Source: Aggregatibacter kilianii
Lineage (GTDB): Bacteria; Pseudomonadota; Gammaproteobacteria; Enterobacterales; Pasteurellaceae
Assembly (NCBI RefSeq): GCF_003130255.1
Contig: NZ_NRCN01000001.1
Location: 1,358,501-1,422,500, forward strand
Reading direction: 5' to 3'
DNA: 64,000 nucleotides
Made by a program: the position numbers and the translations under genes. Below the pieces are notes generated by a model. The model saw nothing but the letters and a program-made list of their open reading frames with translations. It did not search any database and was not told the DNA's origin. Positions 40,914 to 50,951 of the stretch are shown here, in pieces (the stretch's first letter is position 1; every line of letters begins with the position of its first letter).

Positions 40914-41672
40914 ATGCAGAATGCAAAACGTTCACTCTTGAGTTTTCTGTTATCTGTTGTTATTCATGCCACCATTATATTTTTGCTTTTTTGGAGCCAC
41001 TTGAGTAAAACGGATACGAGCGCCAACAGTGCGACCGGCGAAATTTCCACCAGCATTTCCATGGAGATGATTATGGCTATGGTGGAGGCTGAACCGCCGC
41101 CGGTGGAAGAAAAAGCACCGGAACCGGAAAAGCAGGAAACCGTTGAAGATCCAACCGTAAAACCGGAACCGCCGAAGGTTGAAAAACCAAAAGAACCGGA
41201 AAAGCCGAAAGAAAAACCGAAAGAAAAACCTAAACAAAAGCCGAAAGAAAAACCGAAGGTCAAACCAAACCCGGACGTGCCGATCGGTGACAGAACCGTT
41301 GAATCCAATTCTTCGGTAAATTCCAAGGCAACGACAACAGGTCCGGCAACCACAACGAATCCAAACTTAGCAGGAAACGGTGTCGGTGGTAGTGAGCTTG
41401 ATGCCTATCGTTCAGCCTTGCGTCGTGAAATTGAGAAACACAAACGTTATCCTGCTCGCGCAAAAATGATGCGTAAACAAGGTATTGTGACGGTTTCATT
41501 CTCCATCGGTGCGGATGGTTCTATTAGTGGAGCCTCTATTGCGAAGAGTTCAGGCGCAGAGGATTTGGACAATGCAGCATTAAGTGCGGTTAATAGTGCC
41601 AGATCAATTGGTCCTCGTCCGGCGGGCATGGGGCCTTCTATTACCGTGCCGATCAGTTTTAAAATTAATTAG
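40914..41672 (+). CDS. tonB: Energy-transducing protein TonB
   Basis: 252 residues. The N-terminal membrane anchor (about 8-28, SFLLSVVIHATIIFLLFWSH) includes the conserved His. A long periplasm-spanning region (about 55-125) is made of EP and KP repeats (for example EPEKPKEKPKEKPKQKP). The C-terminal domain (about 160-252) contains the family motifs YPARAMMRKQGIV-like strand and VSFSIGADGSISGASIAKSS. Couples proton flow through ExbBD to outer-membrane receptors such as the one at 14865-16952. An exact uptake sequence lies at 41582. Confidence 0.95.
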   Translation: MQNAKRSLLSFLLSVVIHATIIFLLFWSHLSKTDTSANSATGEISTSISMEMIMAMVEAEPPPVEEKAPEPEKQETVEDPTVKPEPPKVEKPKEPEKPKEKPKEKPKQKPKEKPKVKPNPDVPIGDRTVESNSSVNSKATTTGPATTTNPNLAGNGVGGSELDAYRSALRREIEKHKRYPARAKMMRKQGIVTVSFSIGADGSISGASIAKSSGAEDLDNAALSAVNSARSIGPRPAGMGPSITVPISFKIN

Positions 41673-41693
41673 TTGCTGTTTAGCAATAAATAA

Positions 41694-41753
41694 AAAAGTG
41701 CGGTGATTTTTCGATGTGTTTTAATATTCTCTCGAAAAAGTCACCGCACTTTT
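41694..41753. terminator. Uptake-sequence dyad terminator between tonB and loiP
   Basis: Arms AAAAGTGCGGTGA and TCACCGCACTTTT, plus inner TTTTTCGA / TCGAAAAA pairing with a small bulge, around a roughly 18-base loop. Shared by convergent genes. Confidence 0.75.
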
Positions 41754-41771
41754 GTTGTTTAATTAGCCCAC

Positions 41772-42545
41772 TTATTTGCTTTTGCTTTGTTTATACAATG
41801 CGATAGCTTCCGGCATTAAACGCAATAAGTTTTCCTGACGATCTTTATCGCTCGGGTGAGTTGAGCTTAATTTGTCCAGGATGCCTTGTGAGCCGGTAGA
41901 GGCTTTTTGCATTTTGTCCCATAATCCCGGTGCGGCTTCAGGGTTATAACCAGATTTCGCCATTAAAAATAACCCCACTTCGTCGGCTTCGGTTTCCGCG
42001 CTACGGGAATAAGGTTTGTCCAAGCCCCAGTCTTTGGCTAAACCCACCACCATGGAACTGCCGTCAGCACCGATTTTAGTCGCCAATACTTCTTTTGCAA
42101 CGCCGGCAACAACATCGGTAAATTGGCCAACGTTTGCTTTTTTCTTACCATGTTCTTTTAAAGCATGCGCCATTTCATGACCCATGACGGTGGCAATTTC
42201 GTTATCGGTTAAACGTAAGTTATCAACCAAACCGGTGTAAAATGCCATTTTACCGCCAGGCATTGCCCAAGCATTCAGTTCTTTTGATTTAATCACTTCG
42301 ATTTGCCAATTGAACGGCTGACCCGTGTGATTTTCCGCATTTGCATAAGGCACCATTTTGTTGAAAATTTTATGTACCCGTTGGGCTGTTTGAGATTGGG
42401 TATCCAGTTGGCCTTTCGCTTGTGCTTCGCTGATCATTTGGCGATAGCCCATGGCCGCTTGCTGGTTAATTGAAGCGGAATCGGCGCAGGCAGTTAAAAT
42501 ACCGATGATGGAAATGCATGCTAAGGTTTTACTAAATTTGAACAT
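41772..42545 (-). CDS. loiP: M48-family metalloprotease lipoprotein, LoiP/YggG-like
   Basis: 257 residues. Signal peptide with lipobox L-T-A-C (Cys20). Zinc-protease motif HEMAH at 123-127 and the third-ligand glutamate in SAETEADEVGLF (about residue 190). C-terminal SSTHPSDKDRQENL is typical of the family. E. coli LoiP is an outer-membrane-anchored protease induced by low osmolarity that works with the chaperone-protease BepA. Also comparable to YcaL; the choice between paralogues is inference. Separated from ppa by a terminator. Confidence 0.85.
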   Translation of the reverse strand: MFKFSKTLACISIIGILTACADSASINQQAAMGYRQMISEAQAKGQLDTQSQTAQRVHKIFNKMVPYANAENHTGQPFNWQIEVIKSKELNAWAMPGGKMAFYTGLVDNLRLTDNEIATVMGHEMAHALKEHGKKKANVGQFTDVVAGVAKEVLATKIGADGSSMVVGLAKDWGLDKPYSRSAETEADEVGLFLMAKSGYNPEAAPGLWDKMQKASTGSQGILDKLSSTHPSDKDRQENLLRLMPEAIALYKQSKSK

Positions 42546-42578
42546 AGAGTTTTCCTTCGTGAATTTGTGTGTAAAAAA

Positions 42579-42605
42579 GACCGCACTTTTTAACGGTGCG
42601 GTCTG
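42579..42605 (-). terminator. Terminator of ppa
   Basis: 9-bp stem AGACCGCAC / GTGCGGTCT; on the minus strand followed by TTTTT. One arm is an uptake sequence (42581). Confidence 0.75.
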
Positions 42606-42622
42606 TGTCTTTATCGTTTTAA

Positions 42623-43150
42623 TTATTTTTTCGCACGTTCAAATGAATCAAGGATTTCTTTGCGCGCTGCGTCAACGCCTTCCCATCCTTCGACTTTCAC
42701 CCATTTGCCGGCTTCTAAGGCTTTGTAGCTTTCAAAGAAGTGTTGGATTTGTGCTTTGAGTAATTCCGGTAAATCGCCCACGTCTTTGATGTGGTCGTAT
42801 TCTTTGCTTAATTTGGTGTGTGGAACGGCAACCACTTTTGCATCACCACCGGCTTCATCGGTCATTTTCAACACGCCCACAGGACGGCAACGAATGACGG
42901 AGCCCGGTTGTAACGGATATGGTGTTGGGACTAACACGTCAACAGGGTCACCATCGGAAGATAAGGTGTTGTTCACATAACCGTAGTTTGCCGGATAGAA
43001 CATGGCAGTTGCCATGAAACGATCCACAAATAATGTGCCGGTTTCTTTGTCTACTTCATATTTGATTGGATCTGAGTTTGCAGGGATTTCAATGACAACA
43101 TAGATGTCATCCGGTAATTCTTTACCTGCCGGTACGCTTTCTAAGCCCAT
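42623..43150 (-). CDS. ppa: Inorganic pyrophosphatase
   Basis: 175 residues, family I. The signature DGDPVDVLV (metal-binding aspartates) is present, as are the K-Y-E-V-D-K and [14 protein letters not shown] motifs. Hydrolyses the pyrophosphate released by biosynthetic reactions. Monocistronic, with AGGAA before its start and a terminator after. Confidence 0.97.
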   Translation of the reverse strand: MGLESVPAGKELPDDIYVVIEIPANSDPIKYEVDKETGTLFVDRFMATAMFYPANYGYVNNTLSSDGDPVDVLVPTPYPLQPGSVIRCRPVGVLKMTDEAGGDAKVVAVPHTKLSKEYDHIKDVGDLPELLKAQIQHFFESYKALEAGKWVKVEGWEGVDAARKEILDSFERAKK

Positions 43151-43246
43151 TTGCTATTCCTTCTTGTGAGTTAAATAAACGTAGCAATTATAGCCGTAAT
43201 CGGCTTCATTTGTCGAGTTGAGGGGCTGTTGTACGATAAAATCCGG

Positions 43247-43274
43247 TTGTCTTTTATAGTTGTACTATTATAAT
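43247..43274 (+). promoter_or_regulatory. Promoter of the mtr-type permease
   Basis: -35 TTGTCT (43247-43252), 16-base spacer, perfect -10 TATAAT (43269-43274). The -10 lies inside the 14-base perfect palindrome ACTATTATAATAGT (43264-43277), a plausible repressor site. It does not match the usual TrpR or TyrR consensus. Confidence 0.6.
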
Positions 43275-43304
43275 AGTCCAAATTTTTTACTAAAGGACAT
43301 TACA

Positions 43305-44549
43305 ATGACAATGCAAAAACGCCCTTCATTACTCGGTGGCGCCATGATTATCGCCGGCACGGCTATCGGTGCCGGTATGCTTGCCAACCCAACTTCTACT
43401 GCCGGTATTTGGTTTTTCGGTTCTATTGCGATTTTGATTTATACCTGGTTTTGTATGACTACCTCGGGCTTAATGATTTTAGAAGCCAATTTACATTATC
43501 CGACCGGCGCCAGTTTCGATACGATTGTGACCGATTTATTAGGCAAAGGCTGGAACGTCATTAATGGTTTATCTGTCGCCTTTGTGCTTTACATTCTCAC
43601 TTATGCTTATATTACCTCCGGTGGTAGTATTACGGAAAATTTCCTGAATCAATTAGGCGAAAACGTGGAAGTGGGGCGTAGTGCAGGCTCTTTGATTTTC
43701 TGTTTTGTGTTGGCGGCGTTTGTGTGGTTCTCTACCAAAGCGGTTGACCGTTTTAGTACGGTGTTAATCGCCGGGATGATCATTTCTTTCTTCCTTTCCA
43801 CCTCCGGTTTGTTGAGTTCGGTGAAAGCCGATGTGTTACTTAACACTGTGGCACAGGGCGAACAACAATATTTACCTTATATTTTGACCGCACTTCCTGT
43901 GTGTTTGGTGTCGTTCGGTTTCCACGGCAACGTACCGAGTTTGGTGAAATACTATGATCGTGACGGCAACCGCGTGATGAAATCCATTTTCCTTGGCACC
44001 GGTTTGGCGTTGATTATTTATATTTTGTGGCAGCTTGCCGTTCAAGGTAACTTACCGCGCGCTGAATTTGCACCGGTCATCGCCAAAGGCGGTGATGTGG
44101 CGGCCTTATTAGAAGCCTTGAATAAATACATCCAAACCGATTATATCGGCATTGTTTTGAATTTCTTTGCCTATATGGCCATCGCCAGTTCTTTCCTTGG
44201 TGTCACCTTAGGCTTATTTGATTACATCGCTGACTTATGTAAATTCGATGACAGCCGCTTAGGACGCACTAAAACAACGTTAGTCACTTTCCTACCGCCG
44301 TTATTACTGAGCTTGCAATTCCCGTTCGGTTTCGTTATCGCTATCGGTTACGCGGGTTTAGCCGCCACGATTTGGGCAGCCATCGTGCCGGCGTTGTTGG
44401 CAAAAGCCAGCCGTAAAAAATTCCCGAATGCCACCTATCGTGTACACGGCGGCAACTTCATGGTGTATTTTGTGATTTTGTTCGGATTATTGAATATCTT
44501 CGCACAAGTGGCATTGCAGTTCGGTTGGATTGCCGACTTCAAAGGATAA
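43305..44549 (+). CDS. mtr: Aromatic amino-acid permease, Mtr type (HAAAP family)
   Basis: 414 residues from the ATG at 43305, with AAAGGA ahead; the frame is open from 43260 without support. Eleven hydrophobic segments and family motifs GGAMIIAGTAIGAGMLANP and SFGFHGNVPSLVKYYDRD. Closest by eye to tryptophan-specific Mtr and TnaB rather than TyrP; substrate choice is inference. Likely co-transcribed with the methyltransferase that starts 1 base after its stop. Uptake sequence at 43887 is read as L-T-A-L. Confidence 0.88.
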   Translation: MTMQKRPSLLGGAMIIAGTAIGAGMLANPTSTAGIWFFGSIAILIYTWFCMTTSGLMILEANLHYPTGASFDTIVTDLLGKGWNVINGLSVAFVLYILTYAYITSGGSITENFLNQLGENVEVGRSAGSLIFCFVLAAFVWFSTKAVDRFSTVLIAGMIISFFLSTSGLLSSVKADVLLNTVAQGEQQYLPYILTALPVCLVSFGFHGNVPSLVKYYDRDGNRVMKSIFLGTGLALIIYILWQLAVQGNLPRAEFAPVIAKGGDVAALLEALNKYIQTDYIGIVLNFFAYMAIASSFLGVTLGLFDYIADLCKFDDSRLGRTKTTLVTFLPPLLLSLQFPFGFVIAIGYAGLAATIWAAIVPALLAKASRKKFPNATYRVHGGNFMVYFVILFGLLNIFAQVALQFGWIADFKG

Positions 44550-44550
44550 T

Positions 44551-45303
44551 ATGCAAGACAAGCAAAGCGTGTATGACAAAGACGGTTTTTTCGACCTGTA
44601 TCAAAAACTGCGCAGCAACCCGAACAGCTTAAATGAAATCGTTGAAAAGCCCACGATGTTGGGCTTAGTCGGCGGCGTGTCAGGCAAGCGTATTTTAGAT
44701 TTAGGCTGTGGTTGCGGAGAACATCTCAAGCTCTATTTAGAACGGGGCGCCGCATTTGTTGCCGGTATAGATTTGTCCCAAGCTATGTTGCAGCAGGCGG
44801 CAAAAAATCTCGCAGAATTTCGACCGCACTTTTTACTGGAGCAAGCCCCAATGGAACATCTGGAACGGTTAAACGAAAGCAATTTTGATGTCATCACCAG
44901 TTCCTTTGCTTTTCATTATGTGCAGGATTTTCCTGCCTTATTAGCAAAAATTCATGCCAAACTGAAACCAAACGGACAATTGATTTTCTCTCAAGAACAT
45001 CCCATTGTGACTTGTTATCAAGGCGGTGAACGTTGGGAAAAAGACGCGCAAAAACAACAAATCGCCTATCGGCTGAATTTCTATCGGGATGAAGGCGAAC
45101 GCCAACGCAACTGGTTTAAACAGCCTTTCACTACCTATCATCGCACCACGGCGACTATCATCAACAATTTGATTTCCGCAGGTTTTCACATTGAGCAAAT
45201 GGCGGAGCCTATGCTCGCGGAACAACCGCAATGGCAGGATGAATTTAAAGATTTACAACATCGCCCGGTGTTATTGTTTGTTAAGGCGAGAAAAAACACA
45301 TAA
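44551..45303 (+). CDS. Class I SAM-dependent methyltransferase, substrate unknown
   Basis: 250 residues from the ATG at 44551, whose Shine-Dalgarno (AAAGGA) lies in the last codons of mtr. Motif I ILDLGCGCGEHLKLY (about 47-61), acidic motif GIDLSQAML, motif near VITSSFAFHYVQDF and LKPNGQLIFSQEHP. Similar to the UbiE/Methyltransf_11 group. The substrate cannot be told. Tight coupling to the permease suggests an amino-acid related or regulatory link, but that is speculation. Confidence 0.82.
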   Translation: MQDKQSVYDKDGFFDLYQKLRSNPNSLNEIVEKPTMLGLVGGVSGKRILDLGCGCGEHLKLYLERGAAFVAGIDLSQAMLQQAAKNLAEFRPHFLLEQAPMEHLERLNESNFDVITSSFAFHYVQDFPALLAKIHAKLKPNGQLIFSQEHPIVTCYQGGERWEKDAQKQQIAYRLNFYRDEGERQRNWFKQPFTTYHRTTATIINNLISAGFHIEQMAEPMLAEQPQWQDEFKDLQHRPVLLFVKARKNT

Positions 45304-45333
45304 AGTGCGGTCAAAAAATCCAACAGATTTGAA

Positions 45334-45385
45334 CGTTGGCTTTGCCAACGACCCCATAAGGGCGAACAATCGAACTTGATTCGAT
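45334..45385. repeat. Palindromic intergenic sequence
   Basis: Two adjacent hairpins: CGTTGGC-TTT-GCCAACG (45334-45350) and ATCGAA-CTTGA-TTCGAT (45369-45385). No U tract. May be a degenerate repeat element in the space between the methyltransferase gene and leuD. Confidence 0.4.
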
Positions 45386-45418
45386 GGCGAGTCATTTTTG
45401 ATGTGTTTTTTATGAAAG

Positions 45419-45445
45419 AAGGCGGACAAATTGTCCGCCTTTTTA
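45419..45445. terminator. Bidirectional terminator between the methyltransferase gene and leuD
   Basis: Near-perfect palindrome AAGGCGGACAA-A-TTGTCCGCCTT followed by TTT on the plus strand, between convergent genes. Confidence 0.75.
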
Positions 45446-45483
45446 CTTACGCAGAGAATATCTGCTTTCCGAGTAAGAAAAAG

Positions 45484-46086
45484 TTAACGCAAGAATGCCG
45501 GAATTTTACTTTCGTATTCTGCGATTTTGTCTTCGTGTTGAAGGGTTAAACCGATATTATCCAAGCCGTTTAACAAACAATGGCGGCGGAATTCATCCAG
45601 TTCAAAGGTATAAACTTTGTCGCCTACGGTCACGGTCATGGCTTCCAAGTCCACATGAATTGGCTTGCCTTCATTCGCCCACACCCATTGGAAGATTTCT
45701 TCCACTTCCTCTTCGCTTAAACGAATCGGTAACATGTGATTGTTCAAGCTGTTGTTATAGAAAATATCCGCAAAACTTGGTGCGATCATCACTTTGAAAC
45801 CATAATCGGCAAGCGCCCAAGGGGCGTGTTCACGAGAAGAACCACAGCCGAGGTTTTTACGTGCTAATAAAATGGTAGCGCCTTGATATTGTGGATAGTT
45901 TAACACAAATTCCGGATTCGGTTTGGTGCCTTCTACATCCAAATAACGCCATTCGTGGAATAAGTGTTTGCCGAAACCTACGCGGGTAATGGCTTGTAAA
46001 AATTGTTTTGGAATAATCGCATCTGTGTCCACATTCGCGGCATCCAATGGCACTACTAAGCCTGAAAGTTGTTTGAATCCTGCCAT
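45484..46086 (-). CDS. leuD: 3-isopropylmalate dehydratase small subunit
   Basis: 200 residues, standard. Contains the swivel-domain signature [15 protein letters not shown] and [12 protein letters not shown]. With LeuC it isomerises 2-isopropylmalate to 3-isopropylmalate. Last gene of leuABCD; starts 25 bases after leuC. Confidence 0.97.
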   Translation of the reverse strand: MAGFKQLSGLVVPLDAANVDTDAIIPKQFLQAITRVGFGKHLFHEWRYLDVEGTKPNPEFVLNYPQYQGATILLARKNLGCGSSREHAPWALADYGFKVMIAPSFADIFYNNSLNNHMLPIRLSEEEVEEIFQWVWANEGKPIHVDLEAMTVTVGDKVYTFELDEFRRHCLLNGLDNIGLTLQHEDKIAEYESKIPAFLR

Positions 46087-46111
46087 CTTTCTTTTTCCTC
46101 TTCTTTGGGCC

Positions 46112-47521
46112 TTAATTTAATGCCACTTCACGAATATCAACGAATTTACCGAACATTCCCGCTGCTGCTGCCATGGCAGGGCTAACCAAGTGTGTGCGGC
46201 CATTACGGCCTTGGCGACCTTCAAAATTACGGTTCGAAGTGGAAGCACAACGTTCCCATTCACCTAAACGGTCATCATTCATCCCTAAACACATAGAGCA
46301 GCCCGGATTACGCCATTCAGCGCCAGCTTCGATAAAGATTTTATCCAAGCCTTCTTTTTCCGCTTGTTCTTTTACTAAACCGGAACCCGGCACCACTAAA
46401 ATCCGTTTTACGTTATCGGCTTTTTTGCGGCCTTTCATCACCGCCGCAGCCGCGCGTAAATCTTCGATACGGGCATTCGTGCAAGAACCGATAAATACTT
46501 GATCCACAGGGATTTCTTTTAAATCAGCGTTAGCTTCTAAGCCAATATAAGTCAAGGCTTTTTCAGCAGAGGCGCGAGTGACCGGATCGGCCATTTCTGT
46601 TGGATTTGGCACTCGTTGATCGATACCGATTACTTGCCCAGGGTTCGTACCCCAAGTGACTTGCGGTGCGATATCTTTGGCATCTAAAGTCACTACCGCG
46701 TCAAATTGCGCATCATCATCGGATTTTAAGGTTTTCCAATAAGCGATTGCATCCTCCCAATCTTTACCTTTCGGTGCATGTGGACGGCCTTTTAAGTATT
46801 CGAAAGTGGTTTCATCCGGTGCGATTAAGCCGGCTTTTGCGCCCATTTCGATTGCCATGTTGCACACCGTCATTCTGCCTTCCATGGAAAGGTCGCGAAT
46901 AGCCTCACCACAGAACTCCACTACATGGCCTGTGCCGCCCGCCATAGTGGTTTTACCGATAATGGCAAGAATAATATCTTTTGCGGTAATACCAGGCGCC
47001 ACTTTGCCGAGCACTTCAATTTTCATGCTTTTTGCACGGGCTTGTTTTAAGGTTTGTGTCGCTAATACGTGTTCTACTTCGGAGGTGCCGATACCAAATG
47101 CCAAAGCACCAAAGGCGCCGTGGGTAGCGGTATGAGAGTCACCGCAGACGATCGTCATACCTGGCAAAGTTAAGCCTTGTTCCGGTCCCATCACATGCAC
47201 GATACCTTGTTCTTTCGTGGTCATGTCGAATAATTGAATACCGGTCGCTTTCGTGTTTTTTTCCAGTTCCAATACTTGAATTTTTGCTTGGCCTTCAAGT
47301 TTGTTCACATCGCGTACTTGCGTGGAAATACTGTGATCCATGGTGCCGAAAGTTTTGCTTACTTGGCGCACTTGACGGCCCGCGACACGTAGCCCATCAA
47401 AGGCTTGTGGACTGGTCACTTCATGGATTAAATGACGGTTGATATACAAAATCGGCGTTTCGCCTTCCGCTTCGTACACCACGTGGGCATCGAATAATTT
47501 TTCGTAAAGAGTTTTTGCCAT
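46112..47521 (-). CDS. leuC: 3-isopropylmalate dehydratase large subunit
   Basis: 469 residues from the ATG at 47521 ([15 protein letters not shown]); the frame continues to 47569, but that part is intergenic. Aconitase fold with the 4Fe-4S cysteines in [13 protein letters not shown] and [11 protein letters not shown]. The substrate-binding [20 protein letters not shown] is intact. The 197-base gap before it holds an uptake-sequence dyad and a long palindrome. Confidence 0.97.
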   Translation of the reverse strand: MAKTLYEKLFDAHVVYEAEGETPILYINRHLIHEVTSPQAFDGLRVAGRQVRQVSKTFGTMDHSISTQVRDVNKLEGQAKIQVLELEKNTKATGIQLFDMTTKEQGIVHVMGPEQGLTLPGMTIVCGDSHTATHGAFGALAFGIGTSEVEHVLATQTLKQARAKSMKIEVLGKVAPGITAKDIILAIIGKTTMAGGTGHVVEFCGEAIRDLSMEGRMTVCNMAIEMGAKAGLIAPDETTFEYLKGRPHAPKGKDWEDAIAYWKTLKSDDDAQFDAVVTLDAKDIAPQVTWGTNPGQVIGIDQRVPNPTEMADPVTRASAEKALTYIGLEANADLKEIPVDQVFIGSCTNARIEDLRAAAAVMKGRKKADNVKRILVVPGSGLVKEQAEKEGLDKIFIEAGAEWRNPGCSMCLGMNDDRLGEWERCASTSNRNFEGRQGRNGRTHLVSPAMAAAAGMFGKFVDIREVALN

Positions 47522-47555
47522 AATTTTTCTCAATTCGTTAGGGGCTTTTGTTAGA

Positions 47556-47600
47556 GTAAGTGCGGTCAAATTTGACTGTGTTTTTAAACCGCACTTTAAT
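47556..47600 (-). other. Uptake-sequence inverted pair in the leuB-leuC spacer
   Basis: Exact uptake sequences AAGTGCGGT (47558-47566) and ACCGCACTT (47588-47596) face each other over 21 bases. This could form a hairpin between leuB and leuC, but no U tract follows on the minus strand. Confidence 0.6.
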
Positions 47601-47642
47601 TTTTTTGGGGCGGTGCCAGATAACTAGACTCCCACATTGATG

Positions 47643-47705
47643 GCGCGCGTCTCCTGACGCGTGCCCTAATTTTATTTATATAAGCACGCGTAGGGAGACG
47701 CGCGC
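47643..47705. repeat. Long palindromic element A (leuB-leuC spacer)
   Basis: Arms of 22 bases (47643-47664 and 47684-47705) complementary at 20 of 22 positions, GC-rich (GCGCGCGTCTCC at the outer end, ACGCGTGC at the inner end). They surround a 19-base AT-rich spacer. The end motif TAGGGAGACGCG is shared in part with element B. Confidence 0.75.
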
Positions 47706-47718
47706 TATCGATTGCGAC

Positions 47719-48801
<1,083 letters not shown>

Positions 48802-48822
48802 TTATCCTTTATTTGTTATTTA

Positions 48823-48889
48823 GTAGGGAGAGGCTTTATGCCTGTCCGATTACTCGTTAATATTGGACAGGCATAAAGCCTGTCCCTAC
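48823..48889. repeat. Long palindromic element B (leuA-leuB spacer)
   Basis: Arms of 25 bases (48823-48847 and 48865-48889) complementary at 24 of 25 positions, built from GTAGGGAGAGGC, TTTATGCCTGTCC and their complement, with a 17-base spacer. The GTAGGG...CCCTAC ends resemble a widespread class of REP-like intergenic repeats. Confidence 0.8.
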
Positions 48890-48896
48890 GAAGGGA

Positions 48897-50444
48897 TTAA
48901 TGATGTTTATGATTCTTAATATTTGCTACCTTATGTGCCCGATAAATTGCATTGATGGCGTGCACTAAGGCAAGGGCGGAAGATTCAACGATATCTGTCG
49001 CTAAACCTACACCATGGAATTTACGGCCTTCGTGTTCCACCACAATATCCACCTGACCTAAGGCTTCTGCGCCTTCGCCTTTGGCGGTTAAGTTATAGTG
49101 AGACATTTTGATCTCTAAACCGGTTAAATTTAAGATAGCGTTGTAAACCGCATCGACCGGGCCGTTACCGCCGATTGACGAAGTACTTAATTTCTCACCG
49201 TCTAATTGTAATTGAACAAAGGCAGTTGCCGGATATTCTTTGGTGGAGTGAGCGGAAAGTTTATCTAACACCAAACGATCTTCATCGCCTTGTTGCATAT
49301 CAATGAACGCCAAGGCTTCCAAGTCATAATCGAACACTTGGCCTTTTTTGTCCGCCAATTTTAAGAAGGAATCGTACAATTTATCCAAATCGTAATCTTG
49401 TTCGGTGTAGCCCATATCTGTCATGTGGCCTTTCACCGCCGCACGGCCGGAACGCGCGGTTAAGTTCAATTTCTCTTTCTTCAAACCGATAGTTTCTGGT
49501 GACATGATTTCGTAGGTGTTTTTGTTTTTCAACATCCCGTCTTGGTGAATACCGGAAGAGTGCGCGAAAGCATTGGAGCCCACAATGGCTTTGTTCGGTT
49601 GAATCGGCATATTGCAAAGCTGGCTCACCATTTGACTGACACGATGAATTTCTTGGGTATTAATTCGTGTGTCCACACCGAAGAGTGCCTGGCGGGTTTT
49701 AATCGCCATGACGACTTCTTCTAATGCGGTGTTGCCAGCACGTTCGCCGATGCCGTTGATGGTACATTCAATTTGGCGCGCGCCGTTTTGTACGGCGGTT
49801 AAAGAGTTGGCGGTCGCCATGCCTAAGTCGTTGTGGCAGTGCACGGAAATAATGGCTTTATCGATGTTTGGTACGCGGTTGCGTACTTGGGCGATGATGT
49901 TGCCGTACTCCATCGGTAAGCAGTAGCCTACAGTGTCTGGAATGTTGACGGTAGTGGCGCCGGCGTTGATTGCCGCTTCCACAATGCGACAAATATTGTC
50001 TATACCGGTGCGTCCCGCATCTTCGCAGGAAAATTCCACGTCATCGGTGTAGTTACGCGCGCGTTTCACTGCCGCCACCGCCATTTCAACCACATCGTCA
50101 AAGGTGCGTTTTAATTTGGCTTCAACGTGTAATGCGGAACTGGCAATAAAGGTGTGAATACGGAAAGCTTCCGCCACTTTTAAGGCTTCGTAGGCTGCAT
50201 CAATGTCTTTATCCACCGCACGGGAAAGTGCCGCGACACGACTATTTTTGATATAGCGTGCGATAGTTTGTACGGATTCAAAATCCCCTTGTGAGGAAAC
50301 AGGAAAACCCACTTCCATGACATCCACACCTAAACGCTCTAAAGCAAGGGCAATTTGTAATTTTTCTTTTACGGTAAGGCTTGCTTTTAACGCTTGTTCC
50401 CCATCACGCAAGGTCGTATCAAAAATAATAACGCGATCTGTCAT
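48897..50444 (-). CDS. leuA: 2-isopropylmalate synthase
   Basis: 515 residues. Catalytic TIM barrel (about 1-280) starting with [20 protein letters not shown] and including [17 protein letters not shown]-like metal ligands (HCHND). Linker domains and a C-terminal regulatory domain (about 395-500) for leucine feedback follow ([16 protein letters not shown]). Condenses acetyl-CoA with 2-oxoisovalerate, the first committed step of leucine synthesis. Preceded by the leuL leader and an attenuator. Confidence 0.97.
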   Translation of the reverse strand: MTDRVIIFDTTLRDGEQALKASLTVKEKLQIALALERLGVDVMEVGFPVSSQGDFESVQTIARYIKNSRVAALSRAVDKDIDAAYEALKVAEAFRIHTFIASSALHVEAKLKRTFDDVVEMAVAAVKRARNYTDDVEFSCEDAGRTGIDNICRIVEAAINAGATTVNIPDTVGYCLPMEYGNIIAQVRNRVPNIDKAIISVHCHNDLGMATANSLTAVQNGARQIECTINGIGERAGNTALEEVVMAIKTRQALFGVDTRINTQEIHRVSQMVSQLCNMPIQPNKAIVGSNAFAHSSGIHQDGMLKNKNTYEIMSPETIGLKKEKLNLTARSGRAAVKGHMTDMGYTEQDYDLDKLYDSFLKLADKKGQVFDYDLEALAFIDMQQGDEDRLVLDKLSAHSTKEYPATAFVQLQLDGEKLSTSSIGGNGPVDAVYNAILNLTGLEIKMSHYNLTAKGEGAEALGQVDIVVEHEGRKFHGVGLATDIVESSALALVHAINAIYRAHKVANIKNHKHH

Positions 50445-50501
50445 AACATTTTCCTTCTTTCAATCACTCAAAGTGCGGTCGTTTTTTACGGTATTTTTAA
50501 A

Positions 50502-50533
50502 CAAAAAAACCCGCAAATTAGAGTGCGGGTTTA
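50502..50533 (-). terminator. Attenuator terminator of the leu operon
   Basis: Stem AAACCCGCA / TGCGGGTTT (50507-50515 with 50524-50532), loop of 8, followed on the minus strand by seven Us. It lies between leuL and leuA, as required for transcription attenuation. Confidence 0.88.
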
Positions 50534-50574
50534 AATCTTGAGGGTTTTACATTTGACTGTTTTTTATCCACAAC

Positions 50575-50634
50575 TTAGCCGCACAAAGAATGTGATAGCA
50601 GCAGGTTGAGGGATAAAGAAACAGAGTGAAACAT
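50575..50634 (-). CDS. leuL: leu operon leader peptide LeuL
   Basis: 19 codons: MFHSVSLSLNLLLSHSLCG. Six of the 19 residues are leucine, including three in a row encoded CTG-CTG-CTA, preceded by TTA and CTC and followed by TTG. TAGGAT lies just before the ATG. The ORF ends 42 bases before the attenuator hairpin. When leucyl-tRNA is scarce, ribosome stalling at the leucine codons should favour an antiterminator and let transcription reach leuA. Too short for routine gene callers. No sequence similarity to the enteric LeuL is needed or seen beyond the leucine cluster. Confidence 0.88.
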   Translation of the reverse strand: MFHSVSLSLNLLLSHSLCG

Positions 50635-50670
50635 GAAAAATCCTAGTTAAAAATCTATAGAACGCTCCAC

Positions 50671-50698
50671 ATATTACGGATTTAATTAAGCCTGTCAA
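50671..50698 (-). promoter_or_regulatory. leu operon promoter
   Basis: Minus strand: perfect -35 TTGACA (50693-50698), 16-base spacer, -10 TAATAT (50671-50676). About 37 bases separate the -10 from leuL. Confidence 0.7.
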
Positions 50699-50703
50699 AT
50701 AAT

Positions 50704-50736
50704 AAATCAGCATTTTCTCTCTGTTTTTGCTGATTT
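50704..50736. promoter_or_regulatory. Inverted repeat upstream of the leu promoter
   Basis: AAATCAGCA / TGCTGATTT, perfect 9-bp arms around 15 bases, ending 6 bases from the -35. Could be an operator (for example for Lrp or a LysR-type regulator) or, on the plus strand with its T run, a terminator remnant. Confidence 0.45.
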
Positions 50737-50875
50737 TTTGAAATTAAATCGGTATTAATGTTTGAATTTTTTCTTATTTAAAGAGAGATGTTCTAACTTT
50801 GTCACTTTATGTCGATTTTTATTCTGACAGAAATTTATTTACTAAAAAGATCTACTTTTTTGGTTTAAGCCATAA

Positions 50876-50931
50876 AAAGTGCGGTGAGTTTTTCAAATGT
50901 TTTAAAGGCATCTGAAAACCCACCGCACTTT
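50876..50931 (-). terminator. Uptake-sequence dyad terminator after the SbmA/YddA-like gene
   Basis: 17-bp stem, AAAGTGCGGTGAGTTTT with AAAACCCACCGCACTTT (one mismatch), loop of 22. Followed by TTTT on the minus strand. Confidence 0.75.
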
Positions 50932-50951
50932 ACAGTTGAGAGCCACAAAAG

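Larger units (their letters stand above)
50445..50951. other. leu operon leader and promoter region
   Basis: From right to left: terminator of the ABC gene (50876-50931), a 9-bp inverted repeat (50704-50736), the leu promoter (50671-50698), leuL (50575-50634), attenuator (50502-50533), and an uptake sequence (50471-50479) just before leuA. Confidence 0.75.

Noticed and set aside
40950-41353. Two long antisense open frames opposite tonB
   Set aside because: They arise from the E/K/P-repeat region of tonB and are low-complexity (R/F or S/G/F rich). No ribosome-binding site or family resemblance.
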